The notes under the pieces: model-generated | The model's input: only the letters and a program-made list of their open reading frames with translations | What the model was told of the DNA's origin: nothing | The model's database searches: none | Assembly: GCA_046328525.1 (NCBI GenBank) | Contig: JAXLWK010000004.1 | Location: 558,001 to 622,000, forward strand | Source of the DNA: JBDHWG01 sp046328525 | Lineage (GTDB): Bacteria > Chloroflexota > Anaerolineae > Epilineales > JAHCIE01 | Length of the DNA: 64,000 bases | Reading direction: 5' to 3' | Shown: positions 32,117 through 40,968 of the stretch, in pieces | Layout of the letters: each line of letters begins with the position of its first letter | Position numbering within the stretch: position 1 is the first letter of the stretch | Program-made: the position numbers and the translations under genes

Positions 32117-32926
32117 ATGACCGATGTGGAAGTAGGACAGGCAAGCGACGTTGGCCTCGTGCGCGAGGGCAACGAAGACAACATCCTGGTGCATGCGCCG
32201 CTCGACGAGGCGCTGATGCGCGCCAAAGGGCGGCTATTCCTCCTGGCCGACGGGATGGGCGCGCACGCGGCCGGCGAGCTTGCCAGCCGCCTGGCCGTCG
32301 AGATCCTGGCGGCGGAGTATTACGGCGACAACGGCCCCTCCCCCGAAAAGGCCCTGGAGAACGGCGTCCACAAGGCAAACCTGCATATCTATCAGCTCGG
32401 CCACGGCAGCAAGAACGGCCACGGCCCGATGGGGACGACGCTGACGGCGGTTGCCGTCAACGGGCGCTACGCCCACATCGCCCACGTCGGCGACAGCCGC
32501 GCCTACCTGCTGCGCAACGACGGGGTGGCGCAGCTCACCACGGACCACTCGATGGTTGGCGAGATGGTGCGCATGCGCATGATCACGGTGGAGCAGGCGC
32601 GCGTCCACCCGGACCGCAACGCCCTGAGCCGCTGCATCGGCATGACCCCCCTGCTCAAAGTGGACATGATCCGCCAGGAGCTTCACCCAGGCGATACCCT
32701 GGTCTTGTGCAGCGATGGCCTGTGGTCGCTGGTCAGGGAGAGCGAGATCGGCGCGGTGGCGGCGGAGCATCCGCCCCAGGCGGCGTGCGACCGACTCGTC
32801 GAACTGGCAAAATCCTACGGTGGGGATGATAATATCAGCGCGATTGTCGTCCGCGTCCAGGCCATCGCCGCGAATGCGCCGATGCTCCCGACCAAGCGGC
32901 GGCTGTTGAGCTGGTTGAAAACGTAA
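32117..32926 (+). CDS. PP2C-family serine/threonine phosphatase
   Basis: 269 residues from ATG 32117 (a GTG nine bases earlier is possible). Removes phosphate from Ser/Thr in the cytoplasm using two metal ions. Motifs: SDVGLVREGNEDN, LADGMGAHAAGELAS (metal Asp), GPMGTTLTAVAV, HVGDSRAYLLRN, LVLCSDGLW and YGGDDNISAIVV. Four bases separate it from the kinase gene, forming the common PrpC/PrkC-type switch pair. Confidence 0.95.
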   Translation: MTDVEVGQASDVGLVREGNEDNILVHAPLDEALMRAKGRLFLLADGMGAHAAGELASRLAVEILAAEYYGDNGPSPEKALENGVHKANLHIYQLGHGSKNGHGPMGTTLTAVAVNGRYAHIAHVGDSRAYLLRNDGVAQLTTDHSMVGEMVRMRMITVEQARVHPDRNALSRCIGMTPLLKVDMIRQELHPGDTLVLCSDGLWSLVRESEIGAVAAEHPPQAACDRLVELAKSYGGDDNISAIVVRVQAIAANAPMLPTKRRLLSWLKT

Positions 32927-32929
32927 CCT

Positions 32930-33913
32930 ATGACCATACAAGCGGGCGACCGCCTCGGCAACTACGTCATCACGTCCCACCTGTCCCAGGGCGGCATGGC
33001 CGACATCTACCGCGCGTCCGATGTCCGCGACGCGACCGATGTCGTGCTGAAAGTCCCCCACATCAGCCTCGTCGGCGACCCGGCGTTGTACGACCGGTTC
33101 CAGCGCGAGGTCGCCATCGCCCAGCGCCTCAACCACCCCGGCGTCCAGCACGCCGTCACCACCCTGAAGGCCGACGGCCTGCCCTACCTCGTGCTCAACT
33201 ATGTGGACGGCGAGCCGCTGCGCAACGTCATCCGCGCCCGCGCGCCGCTGCCCCTGGCCGAGGCCGAGGACCTGATCCGCCAACTCGCCGACATCATGGC
33301 GTACTGCCACAGCGAGAACGTCGTCCACCGCGACCTGAAGCCCGACAATCTCCTGGTGACGCCGGACGGCCGGCTCGTGCTGCTGGACTTCGGCGCGGCG
33401 CTCCTGGAGGGCGCGCGCCGCATCACCTGGGCGAACCTGACCGCCACTATCGGCACGCCGGACTACATGGCCCCGGAGCAGATCCAGGGCAAGCGCGGCG
33501 ACGAGCGCACCGACATCTACGCCCTGGGCGCGATCTACTACGAATTGCTGACCGGCGAGCCGCCGTTCAGCGGCGACAACGCCCTGGCGATCATGAACCA
33601 GCACCTCAACGCGACCCCGCCCCGCGCCGACCGGGCCAGGAAGGGCGTGTCGGAGGCGACGGCGGCCATCATCGCGCGCTGCCTCCAGAAGAACGCCGCC
33701 GACCGCTACCAGAGCATGGCCGAGGTGCTGCACGACCTGGACCACCCAGAGGACGTGGACCTGAGTGTCCTGGCGAAGGTCGCGCCGAAACGCCGCTTTG
33801 GCCTGAGCGACACGCAGTACATGGTCATCGTCGCGCTGCTCATCAGCATTCTCATCATGCTGGGGCTGGTGCTCATCGGCGTCGGCGCGCAATACCTCCA
33901 CACGGCAAGATAA
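32930..33913 (+). CDS. Hanks-type serine/threonine kinase with a C-terminal membrane anchor
   Basis: 327 residues. Kinase motifs are complete: Gly loop LSQGGMADIYRA, Lys41 (VVLKVP), HRDLKPDNLL with Asp135, DFG at about 153, and GTPDYMAPEQ. A single membrane helix (about 300-322, IVALLISILIMLGLVLIGV) ends the protein with only a few residues outside. There are no PASTA or other extracellular sensor repeats, so it is not a typical PrkC. It presumably phosphorylates proteins that the upstream PP2C phosphatase dephosphorylates. Confidence 0.94.
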   Translation: MTIQAGDRLGNYVITSHLSQGGMADIYRASDVRDATDVVLKVPHISLVGDPALYDRFQREVAIAQRLNHPGVQHAVTTLKADGLPYLVLNYVDGEPLRNVIRARAPLPLAEAEDLIRQLADIMAYCHSENVVHRDLKPDNLLVTPDGRLVLLDFGAALLEGARRITWANLTATIGTPDYMAPEQIQGKRGDERTDIYALGAIYYELLTGEPPFSGDNALAIMNQHLNATPPRADRARKGVSEATAAIIARCLQKNAADRYQSMAEVLHDLDHPEDVDLSVLAKVAPKRRFGLSDTQYMVIVALLISILIMLGLVLIGVGAQYLHTAR

Positions 33914-33925
33914 CCCAAATTCCGC

Positions 33926-33954
33926 TTGACAGCGCCCTTGACCGCGTCTACAAT
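33926..33954 (+). promoter_or_regulatory. Promoter of the small membrane protein/MFS gene group
   Basis: TTGACA (33926-33931), 17-base spacer, TACAAT (33949-33954), just after the kinase stop and 31 bases before the next start. Confidence 0.75.
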
Positions 33955-33984
33955 GGGGCAACCCTACCCATAGGAAGCTGCGTC

Positions 33985-34344
33985 ATGTCCCGCATCCTTC
34001 TGTATATCCTGGCGGCTGTGGAGATCGTCATCGGCGGTTTCTTCCTGGTCTACGCCATCAATCTGTCGCGCGACCCGAACGCCGGAATGGGCCAGCTATT
34101 CATCCCGGCGTTCCTCGTCATTGGCCTGCTGTTCTTCAGCGGGCTGGGCCTCGTCATCGGCCGCCCCTGGAGCTACTACCTCCAGTTCGCGCTCATCATC
34201 CTCGGCCTGGCCGTGTTCACCGCCTACTACGCGCCCCTCGGCGCGTGGGCGTCGGGCTTCATACTCGCCGCCTGGCTCATCGGCGCCGCCCTGTTCCTCT
34301 TCTTCCTCCTGCCACCCGTGCGCCGCCACTTCGGAACCGCCTAG
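33985..34344 (+). CDS. Small four-helix membrane protein
   Basis: 119 residues, nearly all membrane helix: ILLYILAAVEIVIGGFFLVY, LFIPAFLVIGLLFFSGLGLV, YLQFALIILGLAVFTAYY and GFILAAWLIGAALFLFFLL. AGGAAG lies upstream of the ATG. Function not recognised. First gene of a tight group with the 141-residue protein (three-base gap) and an MFS transporter, so it may be an accessory protein. Confidence 0.7.
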   Translation: MSRILLYILAAVEIVIGGFFLVYAINLSRDPNAGMGQLFIPAFLVIGLLFFSGLGLVIGRPWSYYLQFALIILGLAVFTAYYAPLGAWASGFILAAWLIGAALFLFFLLPPVRRHFGTA

Positions 34345-34347
34345 CCC

Positions 34348-34773
34348 GTGCCCGACGAAGCGACCGTCACCCTGAGCGAGGCGTTCCTGGAGCGCACAGT
34401 CCGCCGGCTGGCCGGGCAGTATCTCGTCAGCCGCAGCCGCAGTCTCGGCGGCATCGGCGCGACCGTGTTCGAGACCATGACCATTGACATCCTGCCCGGC
34501 ATGCACCTGCTCGTCGCCCTGCCCGGCCTGGTGCAGGTCCACGTCACCATGTCCGCCACGTCCGACGCCATCCGCCTCGAAGCCCACAGCTTCGAGTTCG
34601 CCGGCTTCCCGCTGCCCCTCAAGGGCGTGCTGACGTCGTTCCTCAAGCTCGTCGAGGAGCGCATCAACGAGCCGCTGAGCCGCTTCCTGGTGGCGATGGA
34701 CCTGGCCGTCACCGAGACCGAGTCCACCAACACCGACATTATCCTGCACCTGAACCCGCGCCGCCCGGCGTAA
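34348..34773 (+). CDS. Hypothetical protein of about 141 residues, possibly lipid-associated
   Basis: GTG start three bases after the preceding stop. Alternating polar/hydrophobic strands (ETMTIDILPGMHLLVALPG, QVHVTMSATSDAIRLEAHSFEFAG) end in a helix and the tail TESTNTDIILHLNPR. There is no signal peptide or catalytic motif. The style recalls small lipid-binding beta-barrel-like families, but this is a weak impression. Co-transcribed with a small membrane protein and an MFS transporter. Confidence 0.6.
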   Translation: MPDEATVTLSEAFLERTVRRLAGQYLVSRSRSLGGIGATVFETMTIDILPGMHLLVALPGLVQVHVTMSATSDAIRLEAHSFEFAGFPLPLKGVLTSFLKLVEERINEPLSRFLVAMDLAVTETESTNTDIILHLNPRRPA

Positions 34774-34783
34774 GGAACTCCCC

Positions 34784-36058
34784 ATGGCGACCGACTCCGC
34801 CAGCCTGTCCCCCCGCGCCGTATACGCCATTCTACCGGCGGACGGCCGCCTGCTGTTCCTGACGCGGCTGCTGCGCTTGTTCGGCTACGGCTTCCTGTCC
34901 GTCATCTTGGTGCTCTACCTGGTGGAGGTCGGGCTGACCACGACCCAGGTCGGCTTGCTCCTGACCTTCACCCTGTTGGGCGATACCGCCATCTCGCTGT
35001 GGCTGACGACGCAGGCCGACCGGCTGGGGCGGCGGCGGACGTTGCTGGCCGGCGCGGCGCTCATGGTGATCGCGGGCATCGTGTTCGCCTTCACGAGCAA
35101 CTACATCCTCCTGATCGTCGCCGCCACCATCGGCGTCATTAGTCCCAGCGGGAACGAAGTCGGGCCGTTTCTTTCGGTCGAGCAGGCCTCGCTGACCCAG
35201 CTCTTCCCGGCGGCGCGGCGCACCCAAGTCTTCGCCTGGTACAACCTCGTCGGCTCGTTCACCACCGCCCTGGGCGCGCTGCTGGCCGGCAGCCTCGCCC
35301 AGCTGCTCCAGAACCACGGCTGGTCGGCCCTCGACAGCTACCGCGTCGTCGTCCTCGGCTACGCCGCCGTCGGCGCGCTCCTGTTCATTCTCTTCCTCCG
35401 GGTCTCGCCCAACGTGGAGGCGTCCCTCGCGGAGCTGGCGCGCGAGTCGAATACCCTGAGCGCCCGGTTCGGCCTGCACGGCTCGCAGAAGACCATCATG
35501 CGGCTATCGGGGCTGTTTGCCCTGGACGCCTTCGGCGGCGGCTTCGTCGTGCAGACCATCGTCGCCTACTGGTTTACCGTCAAGTTCGGCGTGGACCCGG
35601 GGCTGCTGGGGGCGATCTTCTTCGGCGCGAACGTCCTGGCCGGCGTCTCGTCGCTGCTAGCCGTGCGCCTGGCTGCGCGCTTCGGCCTCATCAACACCAT
35701 GGTGTTCACCCACATCCCGTCGAACATTCTGTTGATGCTGGTGCCGCTGATGCCGACGCTGACCCTGGCGATTGTCGTGCTGCTGCTGCGCTTCAGCATC
35801 TCCCAGATGGACGTGCCGACGCGCCAGTCCTACGTCATGGCGGTGGTGCAGCCGGAGGAGCGCTCGGCCGCCTCCGGCATCACCGGCGTCGCGCGCACCA
35901 TCGGCGCGGGCATCTCGCCGGTGCTCGTCGGGCCGCTGCTCGCCATCCCGGCCCTTCTCAGCACGCCCTTCTTCATCGCCGGCACGCTCAAAATCGTCTA
36001 CGACTTGCTGCTCTACCGCGACTTCAAGGCCGTGCGTCCGCCGGAGGAAGTGCAGTAG
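34784..36058 (+). CDS. Major facilitator superfamily transporter
   Basis: 424 residues with about twelve membrane helices. The A-like motif is DRLGRRRTLLAGAALMV after helix 2, and RFSISQMDVPTRQSYVMAV is in the second half. AAGGA precedes the ATG. The family exchanges small molecules or drugs using ion gradients; the substrate is unknown. It is the last member of a three-gene group after its own promoter. Confidence 0.9.
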   Translation: MATDSASLSPRAVYAILPADGRLLFLTRLLRLFGYGFLSVILVLYLVEVGLTTTQVGLLLTFTLLGDTAISLWLTTQADRLGRRRTLLAGAALMVIAGIVFAFTSNYILLIVAATIGVISPSGNEVGPFLSVEQASLTQLFPAARRTQVFAWYNLVGSFTTALGALLAGSLAQLLQNHGWSALDSYRVVVLGYAAVGALLFILFLRVSPNVEASLAELARESNTLSARFGLHGSQKTIMRLSGLFALDAFGGGFVVQTIVAYWFTVKFGVDPGLLGAIFFGANVLAGVSSLLAVRLAARFGLINTMVFTHIPSNILLMLVPLMPTLTLAIVVLLLRFSISQMDVPTRQSYVMAVVQPEERSAASGITGVARTIGAGISPVLVGPLLAIPALLSTPFFIAGTLKIVYDLLLYRDFKAVRPPEEVQ

Positions 36059-36094
36059 CCATGCGTCAGTCGGCCCAGTCTCAAGGAGGTTCCC

Positions 36095-36364
36095 GTGACT
36101 CAGCCAGCGCCTAACTACAGCGCGCGGTCCGCGAGTGTCGGCCAGGTCGGCCGCACCCTGAACACCATCCGCCAGCATGCCATCGTGATCGAAAGCCCGG
36201 CCATGAACGGGGAGATTAACTCGGGCGAGGCCTTTCTCGTCGGCATCTCATCGTGCGGCGTCACGCTCATCGAGGCCGCCGCGCAGCAGCTTGGGATTGG
36301 GATCCAGCGCATGGAGGTGCAGATAGACGGCCGCCGCCGACGCGGCCCAGGCGAACTTTCATAG
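36095..36364 (+). CDS. OsmC-family protein, C-terminally truncated
   Basis: 89 residues from a GTG start with an excellent ribosome site (AAGGAGG, seven bases). The sequence RQHAIVIESPAMNGEINSGE, then EAFLVGISSCGVTLIEAAAQ and QRMEVQIDGRRRR matches the first half of OsmC/Ohr-type proteins, including the conserved Cys of SSCGV. The usual length is about 140 residues; here the protein stops in a basic tail, and the second half with the second Cys is missing. A palindromic repeat starts 40 bases after the stop. It is either a remnant or a minimal version. Confidence 0.65.
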   Translation: MTQPAPNYSARSASVGQVGRTLNTIRQHAIVIESPAMNGEINSGEAFLVGISSCGVTLIEAAAQQLGIGIQRMEVQIDGRRRRGPGELS

Positions 36365-36402
36365 CAGGACGACGATAGGAGGACAGGGCCTCCAGTCCGC
36401 CG

Positions 36403-36429
36403 GGATGCTTCGCTTCGCTCAGCATGACA
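36403..36429. repeat. GGATGCTTCGCTTCGCTCAGCATGACA repeat
   Basis: A near-palindrome, related in reverse orientation to 30041-30067. Located between the truncated OsmC gene and the convergent response regulator. Confidence 0.7.
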
Positions 36430-36490
36430 CGGAATGTGGAGTTCCTGAGCAGCGCCGCGCCCTGGCGATGACGGGGGACGTGATTGGGTT

Positions 36491-37165
36491 TCATTCTGAT
36501 CCGAGGAGCTTGTATCCGACCCCCCACACTGTCTCGATGCTCAGCCGGCTGCCGCTGAGCTTGTCGCGGATGTGGGCGACGTGGACATCCACCGTGCGCG
36601 TGTCGCCATAGTAATCGTAGCCCCACACCGCGTTGAGGAGCTGCTCGCGGCTGAGCGCCAGCCCCGGATGCTGCATCAGGTAGGCGAGCAGGTCGAACTC
36701 CTTGGCGCGCAGCGTCACCGGCTGGCTGGCGACCGTCACCTCGCGCCGCGCCGGGTCCAGCGCCACATCGCCTATCTGCACCCTGGTCGTCGCCGAGCGC
36801 CCCCCATCGGTGCGGCGCAGCACCGCCTTGACCCGGGCGACCATCTCGCGCGGGTTGAACGGCTTGACCATGTAGTCGTCGGCGCCCAGCTCCAGGCCGA
36901 CGATCTTGTCCACGTCGTCGCCGCGCGCCGTCAGCATGATGATGGGGACGCGGCTGAACTGGCGCACCTGCTTGCACACCTCCCAGCCGTCCATGCCGGG
37001 CAGCATGATGTCGAGGAGCACCAGGTCGGGCGGCTGCTGGCGGATGGTGTCGAGGGCGGCGCGGCCGTCGCCCGCCGTCAGCACCTCGTAGCCTTCATTC
37101 TTAAGATACAGGCGGGCCAGCTCGACGATATTAGGCTCGTCATCTACGACCAGAATCTTCGCCAT
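36491..37165 (-). CDS. OmpR-family response regulator, orphan
   Basis: 224 residues. Receiver with acidic residues in LVVDDEPNIVE, phospho-acceptor Asp52 (LLDIMLPGMDGW) and Lys101 (DDYMVKPFNP). C-terminal winged helix with FDLLAYLMQHPGLALSREQLL and ETVWGVGYKLL. No histidine kinase lies beside it, unlike the pair at 4.7-6.6 kb, so its partner is elsewhere. It is divergent from the S1-domain gene, and the two promoters face away from each other. Confidence 0.93.
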   Translation of the reverse strand: MAKILVVDDEPNIVELARLYLKNEGYEVLTAGDGRAALDTIRQQPPDLVLLDIMLPGMDGWEVCKQVRQFSRVPIIMLTARGDDVDKIVGLELGADDYMVKPFNPREMVARVKAVLRRTDGGRSATTRVQIGDVALDPARREVTVASQPVTLRAKEFDLLAYLMQHPGLALSREQLLNAVWGYDYYGDTRTVDVHVAHIRDKLSGSRLSIETVWGVGYKLLGSE

Positions 37166-37203
37166 GCCTGGTTATCTCCCGGTAGAGGCGACCTTCGCCG
37201 CCA

Positions 37204-37233
37204 ATTATAGGCGTTCCCGCTGGCTCTGAGCAA
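37204..37233 (-). promoter_or_regulatory. Candidate promoter of the orphan response regulator
   Basis: Minus strand TTGCTC (37228-37233), 18-base spacer, TATAAT (37204-37209). Confidence 0.55.
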
Positions 37234-37247
37234 AGCCTGAAGTGCGT

Positions 37248-37276
37248 TTGACAAGCCTCTGGACGGGCACTATAAT
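37248..37276 (+). promoter_or_regulatory. Promoter of the S1-domain gene
   Basis: TTGACA (37248-37253), 17-base spacer, TATAAT (37271-37276): consensus. It leaves a leader of about 220 bases before the start codon, in which no gene is seen. Confidence 0.85.
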
Positions 37277-37503
37277 AGCGCCACTATCACTACGTTACAA
37301 TAACTGATATGTCGGCTCCCTCGGTGCGTCGTTCGCCTCGCAAGCCTGCCATGCCCTCGCGCCGCGTGGCTCGCCATGCGAAGTACTGTAGCGTTTTCTG
37401 CCCCGCGCGGCCCGCGCCCAACGGAACGCCGGGTAGCGGCCAGGGTTCTTAGCGACTGCGGAACAAACTATTCGATTCAATGTCTAGGACAGGAGAGGGG
37501 ACG

Positions 37504-38499
37504 ATGAGGGACCCGAACGAGGACGTGCCACCGTGGGCCGGGCCAGAGGACGAGAGTTACTGGGGGGCGCTGCTATCGCAGGGGGAAGTCGCCTATGAAG
37601 GCCCGCCGCGCGGCCTGAACGGCGAGGGCGGCCGGATGCTGGAGGATGAGCACCTCCTCAACATGCACCCGACGCGCGATCAGTGGGCGACGCTGAAAGC
37701 ACACTTTGACGAAGGCGCTATTCTCAAGGGCCGCGTGATTGGGTCGAACCGTGGCGGGCTGCTGGTGCGCGTCGGCGACACCGTCGGCTTCGTGCCGGCC
37801 TCGCAGCTCGCCGACCTGCCGCGCCGCATGGAGAGTGAGGAGCTGCGGGAGGAGCTGGAACGGCGGCTCGGCGAGGAGTTGGACCTCAAGCTCATCGAAC
37901 TGGACCGCTCCCGCAACCGCATCATTCTCTCCGAGCGCGCCGCCGCCTGGACCGGCGGTGGGGTGGACGCGCGCCTGGCGCAGCTGCGCGAGGGAGACCT
38001 GGTGAGCGGCCGCGTGCGCAGCATCTGCTACTTCGGGGCGTTCGTGGACCTGGGGGGCATTGACGGTCTTATCCATATTTCTGAGCTGTCCTGGCAGCGC
38101 GTCGCCCACCCCAACGAGGTCGTCTCCGTCGCCCAGGAAGTCAGCGTCCTGGTGATGAACGTGGACCGGGCACAGCGCCGCGTCGCCCTGAGCCTCAAGC
38201 GGCTGCGCCCCGACCCGTGGGCCGACGTGGAGAAGCGCTACACGCCCGGCCAGATGATCAGTGGCGTGGTGACCAACGTCGTGGACTTCGGCGCATTCGT
38301 GCGGCTGGAAGAGGGCCTCGAGGGCCTCATCCACATCTCGGAGCTGGCCGAAGGCAACTTCCTGCACCCGCGCAACGTCGTGCAGGAGGGGCAATCGGTC
38401 ACGATGCGCGTCCTCAACATCGACTCGCAGAATCGCCGCCTCGGCCTGAGCCTGCGCCAGGTGTGGGCCACCGAGCCGCACAACGGGTTCACGCACTAG
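37504..38499 (+). CDS. S1 RNA-binding domain protein, ribosomal protein S1-like
   Basis: 331 residues from ATG 37504 (AGGAG upstream; an in-frame ATG at 37480 is less well placed). Three S1 domains can be read: about 63-130 (EGAILKGRVIGSNRGGLLV), about 165-235 (GDLVSGRVRSICYFGAFVDL, DGLIHISELSW) and about 250-320 (GQMISGVVTNVVDFGAFVRL, EGLIHISELAE). S1 proteins bind mRNA on the 30S subunit and aid translation initiation. With three repeats it is shorter than the six-repeat enterobacterial S1, which is common in other phyla. It is followed after 90 bases by ftsK. Confidence 0.9.
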   Translation: MRDPNEDVPPWAGPEDESYWGALLSQGEVAYEGPPRGLNGEGGRMLEDEHLLNMHPTRDQWATLKAHFDEGAILKGRVIGSNRGGLLVRVGDTVGFVPASQLADLPRRMESEELREELERRLGEELDLKLIELDRSRNRIILSERAAAWTGGGVDARLAQLREGDLVSGRVRSICYFGAFVDLGGIDGLIHISELSWQRVAHPNEVVSVAQEVSVLVMNVDRAQRRVALSLKRLRPDPWADVEKRYTPGQMISGVVTNVVDFGAFVRLEEGLEGLIHISELAEGNFLHPRNVVQEGQSVTMRVLNIDSQNRRLGLSLRQVWATEPHNGFTH

Positions 38500-38589
38500 C
38501 GCCGCGCCCTGTCCTTGCGACCTGATATGCCAACGAACGACCGCATGGGGGCGCAGTCTCGCGCTCCCATGCTCGTTTAGGAGGCCCGC

Positions 38590-40968
38590 ATGCCTCGCGC
38601 CCCGCGCCAGCCCACCGGCGGGCGCCCCTCGGACGACAAGCCCACCGCTCCGGACACGCCTCCGCCGCAGGATAGCGGCTGGGACCGCCTCGGCGAGCCG
38701 ACCCTCATCCTGGGTGCGGCGCTCGTCGTGGTCGGCCTCATCACCCTTGTCAGTCTCCTCGCCATCAGCCACGGCAGCGTGACCGACGCCTGGGCGCAGG
38801 CCGTCCGCCTCGGCGTCGGCTGGGCCGCCCTCCCGCTCGCCACCTTCGTCATCGCCGCCGGCGGCTGGCTCCTCGCCCGGCGCTGGCACGGGCAGTTCAT
38901 CGCCTGGGATCGCGTGCTGTGGGGGGAGCTGATCATCTTCGGCCTCCTGGCCCTGCTAGGTACGATTGGCTTCAGCGACCCGCTCGACCGCGCCCTGGCC
39001 GGGCAGGGCGGCGGCATGGTCGGCTACGCCCTGGTGGCGACGCCGGCGGAGTTCATCGGGCGCTGGCCGTCAATCCTGCTCTGGCTGCTCATCATCGTTG
39101 TCGCCGCCTTCGCCATCACGCGGCAGACGCCGCGCTCGGTATGGCGAGCCGCGTCCAACGGCCTCGACCGGCTGCGGCCGCCAGCGCGTGAGGCCGACGA
39201 GGACGATGAAGACGACGAGGCGCTGGAGATGCCGCCCCTCCGCCCGCAAGCGCCCGCCCAGGCGACAGCCGCCGTGCGCGCCGCCCCGCCCGCCGCCTCG
39301 CCCGCCGCCGACGACAGCCTGGCCGTCCCGCCGTTCATGGTCGTCGCCCGGGCCGCCGCGGCAAAGGCGCAGAAGGAGGCGCAGACTCCCGCGCCGCCCG
39401 CCGCGCCAGGTGAGCCGGAGAAGCGCCCGCGCAAGGCGAAGAAGGCCGACGCGCCGGCCGCGCCCGAGGCGACGCCGGCGCAGATACCCATGCTGCCGAG
39501 CATCGAGATGTTGGAGAAAGGCTCGAAGGTGCGCTACCGCGAAGACGAGGTGCGCGAGCGCAGCCGCATCATCGAGGAGACGCTGGAGGAGTTCGGCGTT
39601 CCGGCCAAGGTGGTGACGGTCAACCAGGGGCCGACGGTGACGCAGTACGGTGTCGAGCCGGGCTACCTCCAGCGCAAAGCGCCGGACGGCACAATGGAGC
39701 GGCGCAAGGTCAAGGTCAGCCGCATCCTCGCCCTGTCCAACGACCTGGCCCTGGCCCTGGCGGCCCCCGCCATTCGCATCGAAGCGCCGGTGCCGGGCAA
39801 GAGCGTCGTCGGCATCGAAGTCCCCAACGCCAACGCGGCCCGCGTCGCCCTGCGCAACCTCATGGAGTCGCCCGCCTACCAGGGCGCGTCGTCGCCGCTG
39901 CGCCTGGCGCTGGGCGAGGACGTGCGCGGCGCGCCGGTCGTGGCCGATCTCCAGCGCATGCCGCACATGCTCATCGCCGGCGCGACAGGCTCCGGCAAGT
40001 CGGTGTGCCTCAACACCATCATCGCCTGCCTGCTGTTCAACAACACCCCGGAGACGCTGCAACTCGTCCTGGTGGACCCGAAGCGCGTCGAGCTTGTCGG
40101 CTTCAACGGCGTCCCGCACCTGATGGGGCCGGTCGTCGTCGAGATGGACGAGGTCATCGGCGCGCTCAAGTGGCTCACCCGCGAAATGGAGCGCCGCTAC
40201 CAGCTCTTCGCGGCGCTGGGCGTGCGCAACGTCGGCGCGTACAACGACAAGGTGCGCGCGACCGTGGGCAGCCCGCTGCCCTACATCGTCGTCATCATTG
40301 ACGAGCTGGCCGACCTGATGATGGTCGCGCCGGAGGACGCCGAGCGCCTCATCTGCCGCCTGGCGCAGCTGGCCCGCGCCACCGGCATCCACCTGATCCT
40401 GGCGACGCAGCGCCCCTCGACCGATGTCGTCACCGGCCTCATCAAAGCCAACTTCCCGGCCCGCATCGCCTTCGCCGTCTCCAGCCAGGTCGACTCCCGC
40501 GTCATCCTCGACACGGTGGGCGCGGACAAGCTGCTCGGCCGTGGCGACATGCTCTACCTTGCCCCCGACGCCCCCGGCCCGCAGCGCCTGCAGGGCGCTT
40601 ACGTCACCGACCGCGAGTTGGAGAAGCTCGTCAAGTACTGGCGCAAGCTCAACCCGCACCCGAACCCGGACGTGCAGGCTGCGCCGTGGGAGGGCGACAT
40701 CGGCGACGAGGAGGACAGCCCCGACGAGCAGCTGATCGCGGAGGCCATCGCCGTGGTGCGCCAGTCGCGCACGGCGTCGGCGTCATTCCTCCAGCGCCGG
40801 CTGCGCATCGGCTACCCCCGCGCCGCCCGCCTGATGGACGAGCTAGAGGAGCGCGGCGTCGTCGGCCCCGCCGAGGCCGGCCGCTCGCGCAAGGTGCTCA
40901 TCGGGCCGGAGGACGAGGTGGACGCGGACGCCGAGATCGGCGCGCTCGACGCGGACGACACCTGGTGA
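38590..40968 (+). CDS. ftsK: DNA translocase FtsK/SpoIIIE
   Basis: 792 residues. Pumps chromosomal DNA at the division septum. The N terminus has about four membrane helices (about 40-165), then an acidic and Ala/Pro-rich linker (about 200-300). The motor domain has Walker A GATGSGKS near residue 464, Walker B VVIIDELADLMM, and QRPSTDVVTGLIKANFPARI. A winged-helix gamma domain for polar DNA motifs closes it (about 715-780, AEAIAVVRQSRTASASFLQR). AGGAGG precedes the ATG. The stop TGA overlaps the GTG start of the next gene. Confidence 0.96.
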   Translation: MPRAPRQPTGGRPSDDKPTAPDTPPPQDSGWDRLGEPTLILGAALVVVGLITLVSLLAISHGSVTDAWAQAVRLGVGWAALPLATFVIAAGGWLLARRWHGQFIAWDRVLWGELIIFGLLALLGTIGFSDPLDRALAGQGGGMVGYALVATPAEFIGRWPSILLWLLIIVVAAFAITRQTPRSVWRAASNGLDRLRPPAREADEDDEDDEALEMPPLRPQAPAQATAAVRAAPPAASPAADDSLAVPPFMVVARAAAAKAQKEAQTPAPPAAPGEPEKRPRKAKKADAPAAPEATPAQIPMLPSIEMLEKGSKVRYREDEVRERSRIIEETLEEFGVPAKVVTVNQGPTVTQYGVEPGYLQRKAPDGTMERRKVKVSRILALSNDLALALAAPAIRIEAPVPGKSVVGIEVPNANAARVALRNLMESPAYQGASSPLRLALGEDVRGAPVVADLQRMPHMLIAGATGSGKSVCLNTIIACLLFNNTPETLQLVLVDPKRVELVGFNGVPHLMGPVVVEMDEVIGALKWLTREMERRYQLFAALGVRNVGAYNDKVRATVGSPLPYIVVIIDELADLMMVAPEDAERLICRLAQLARATGIHLILATQRPSTDVVTGLIKANFPARIAFAVSSQVDSRVILDTVGADKLLGRGDMLYLAPDAPGPQRLQGAYVTDRELEKLVKYWRKLNPHPNPDVQAAPWEGDIGDEEDSPDEQLIAEAIAVVRQSRTASASFLQRRLRIGYPRAARLMDELEERGVVGPAEAGRSRKVLIGPEDEVDADAEIGALDADDTW

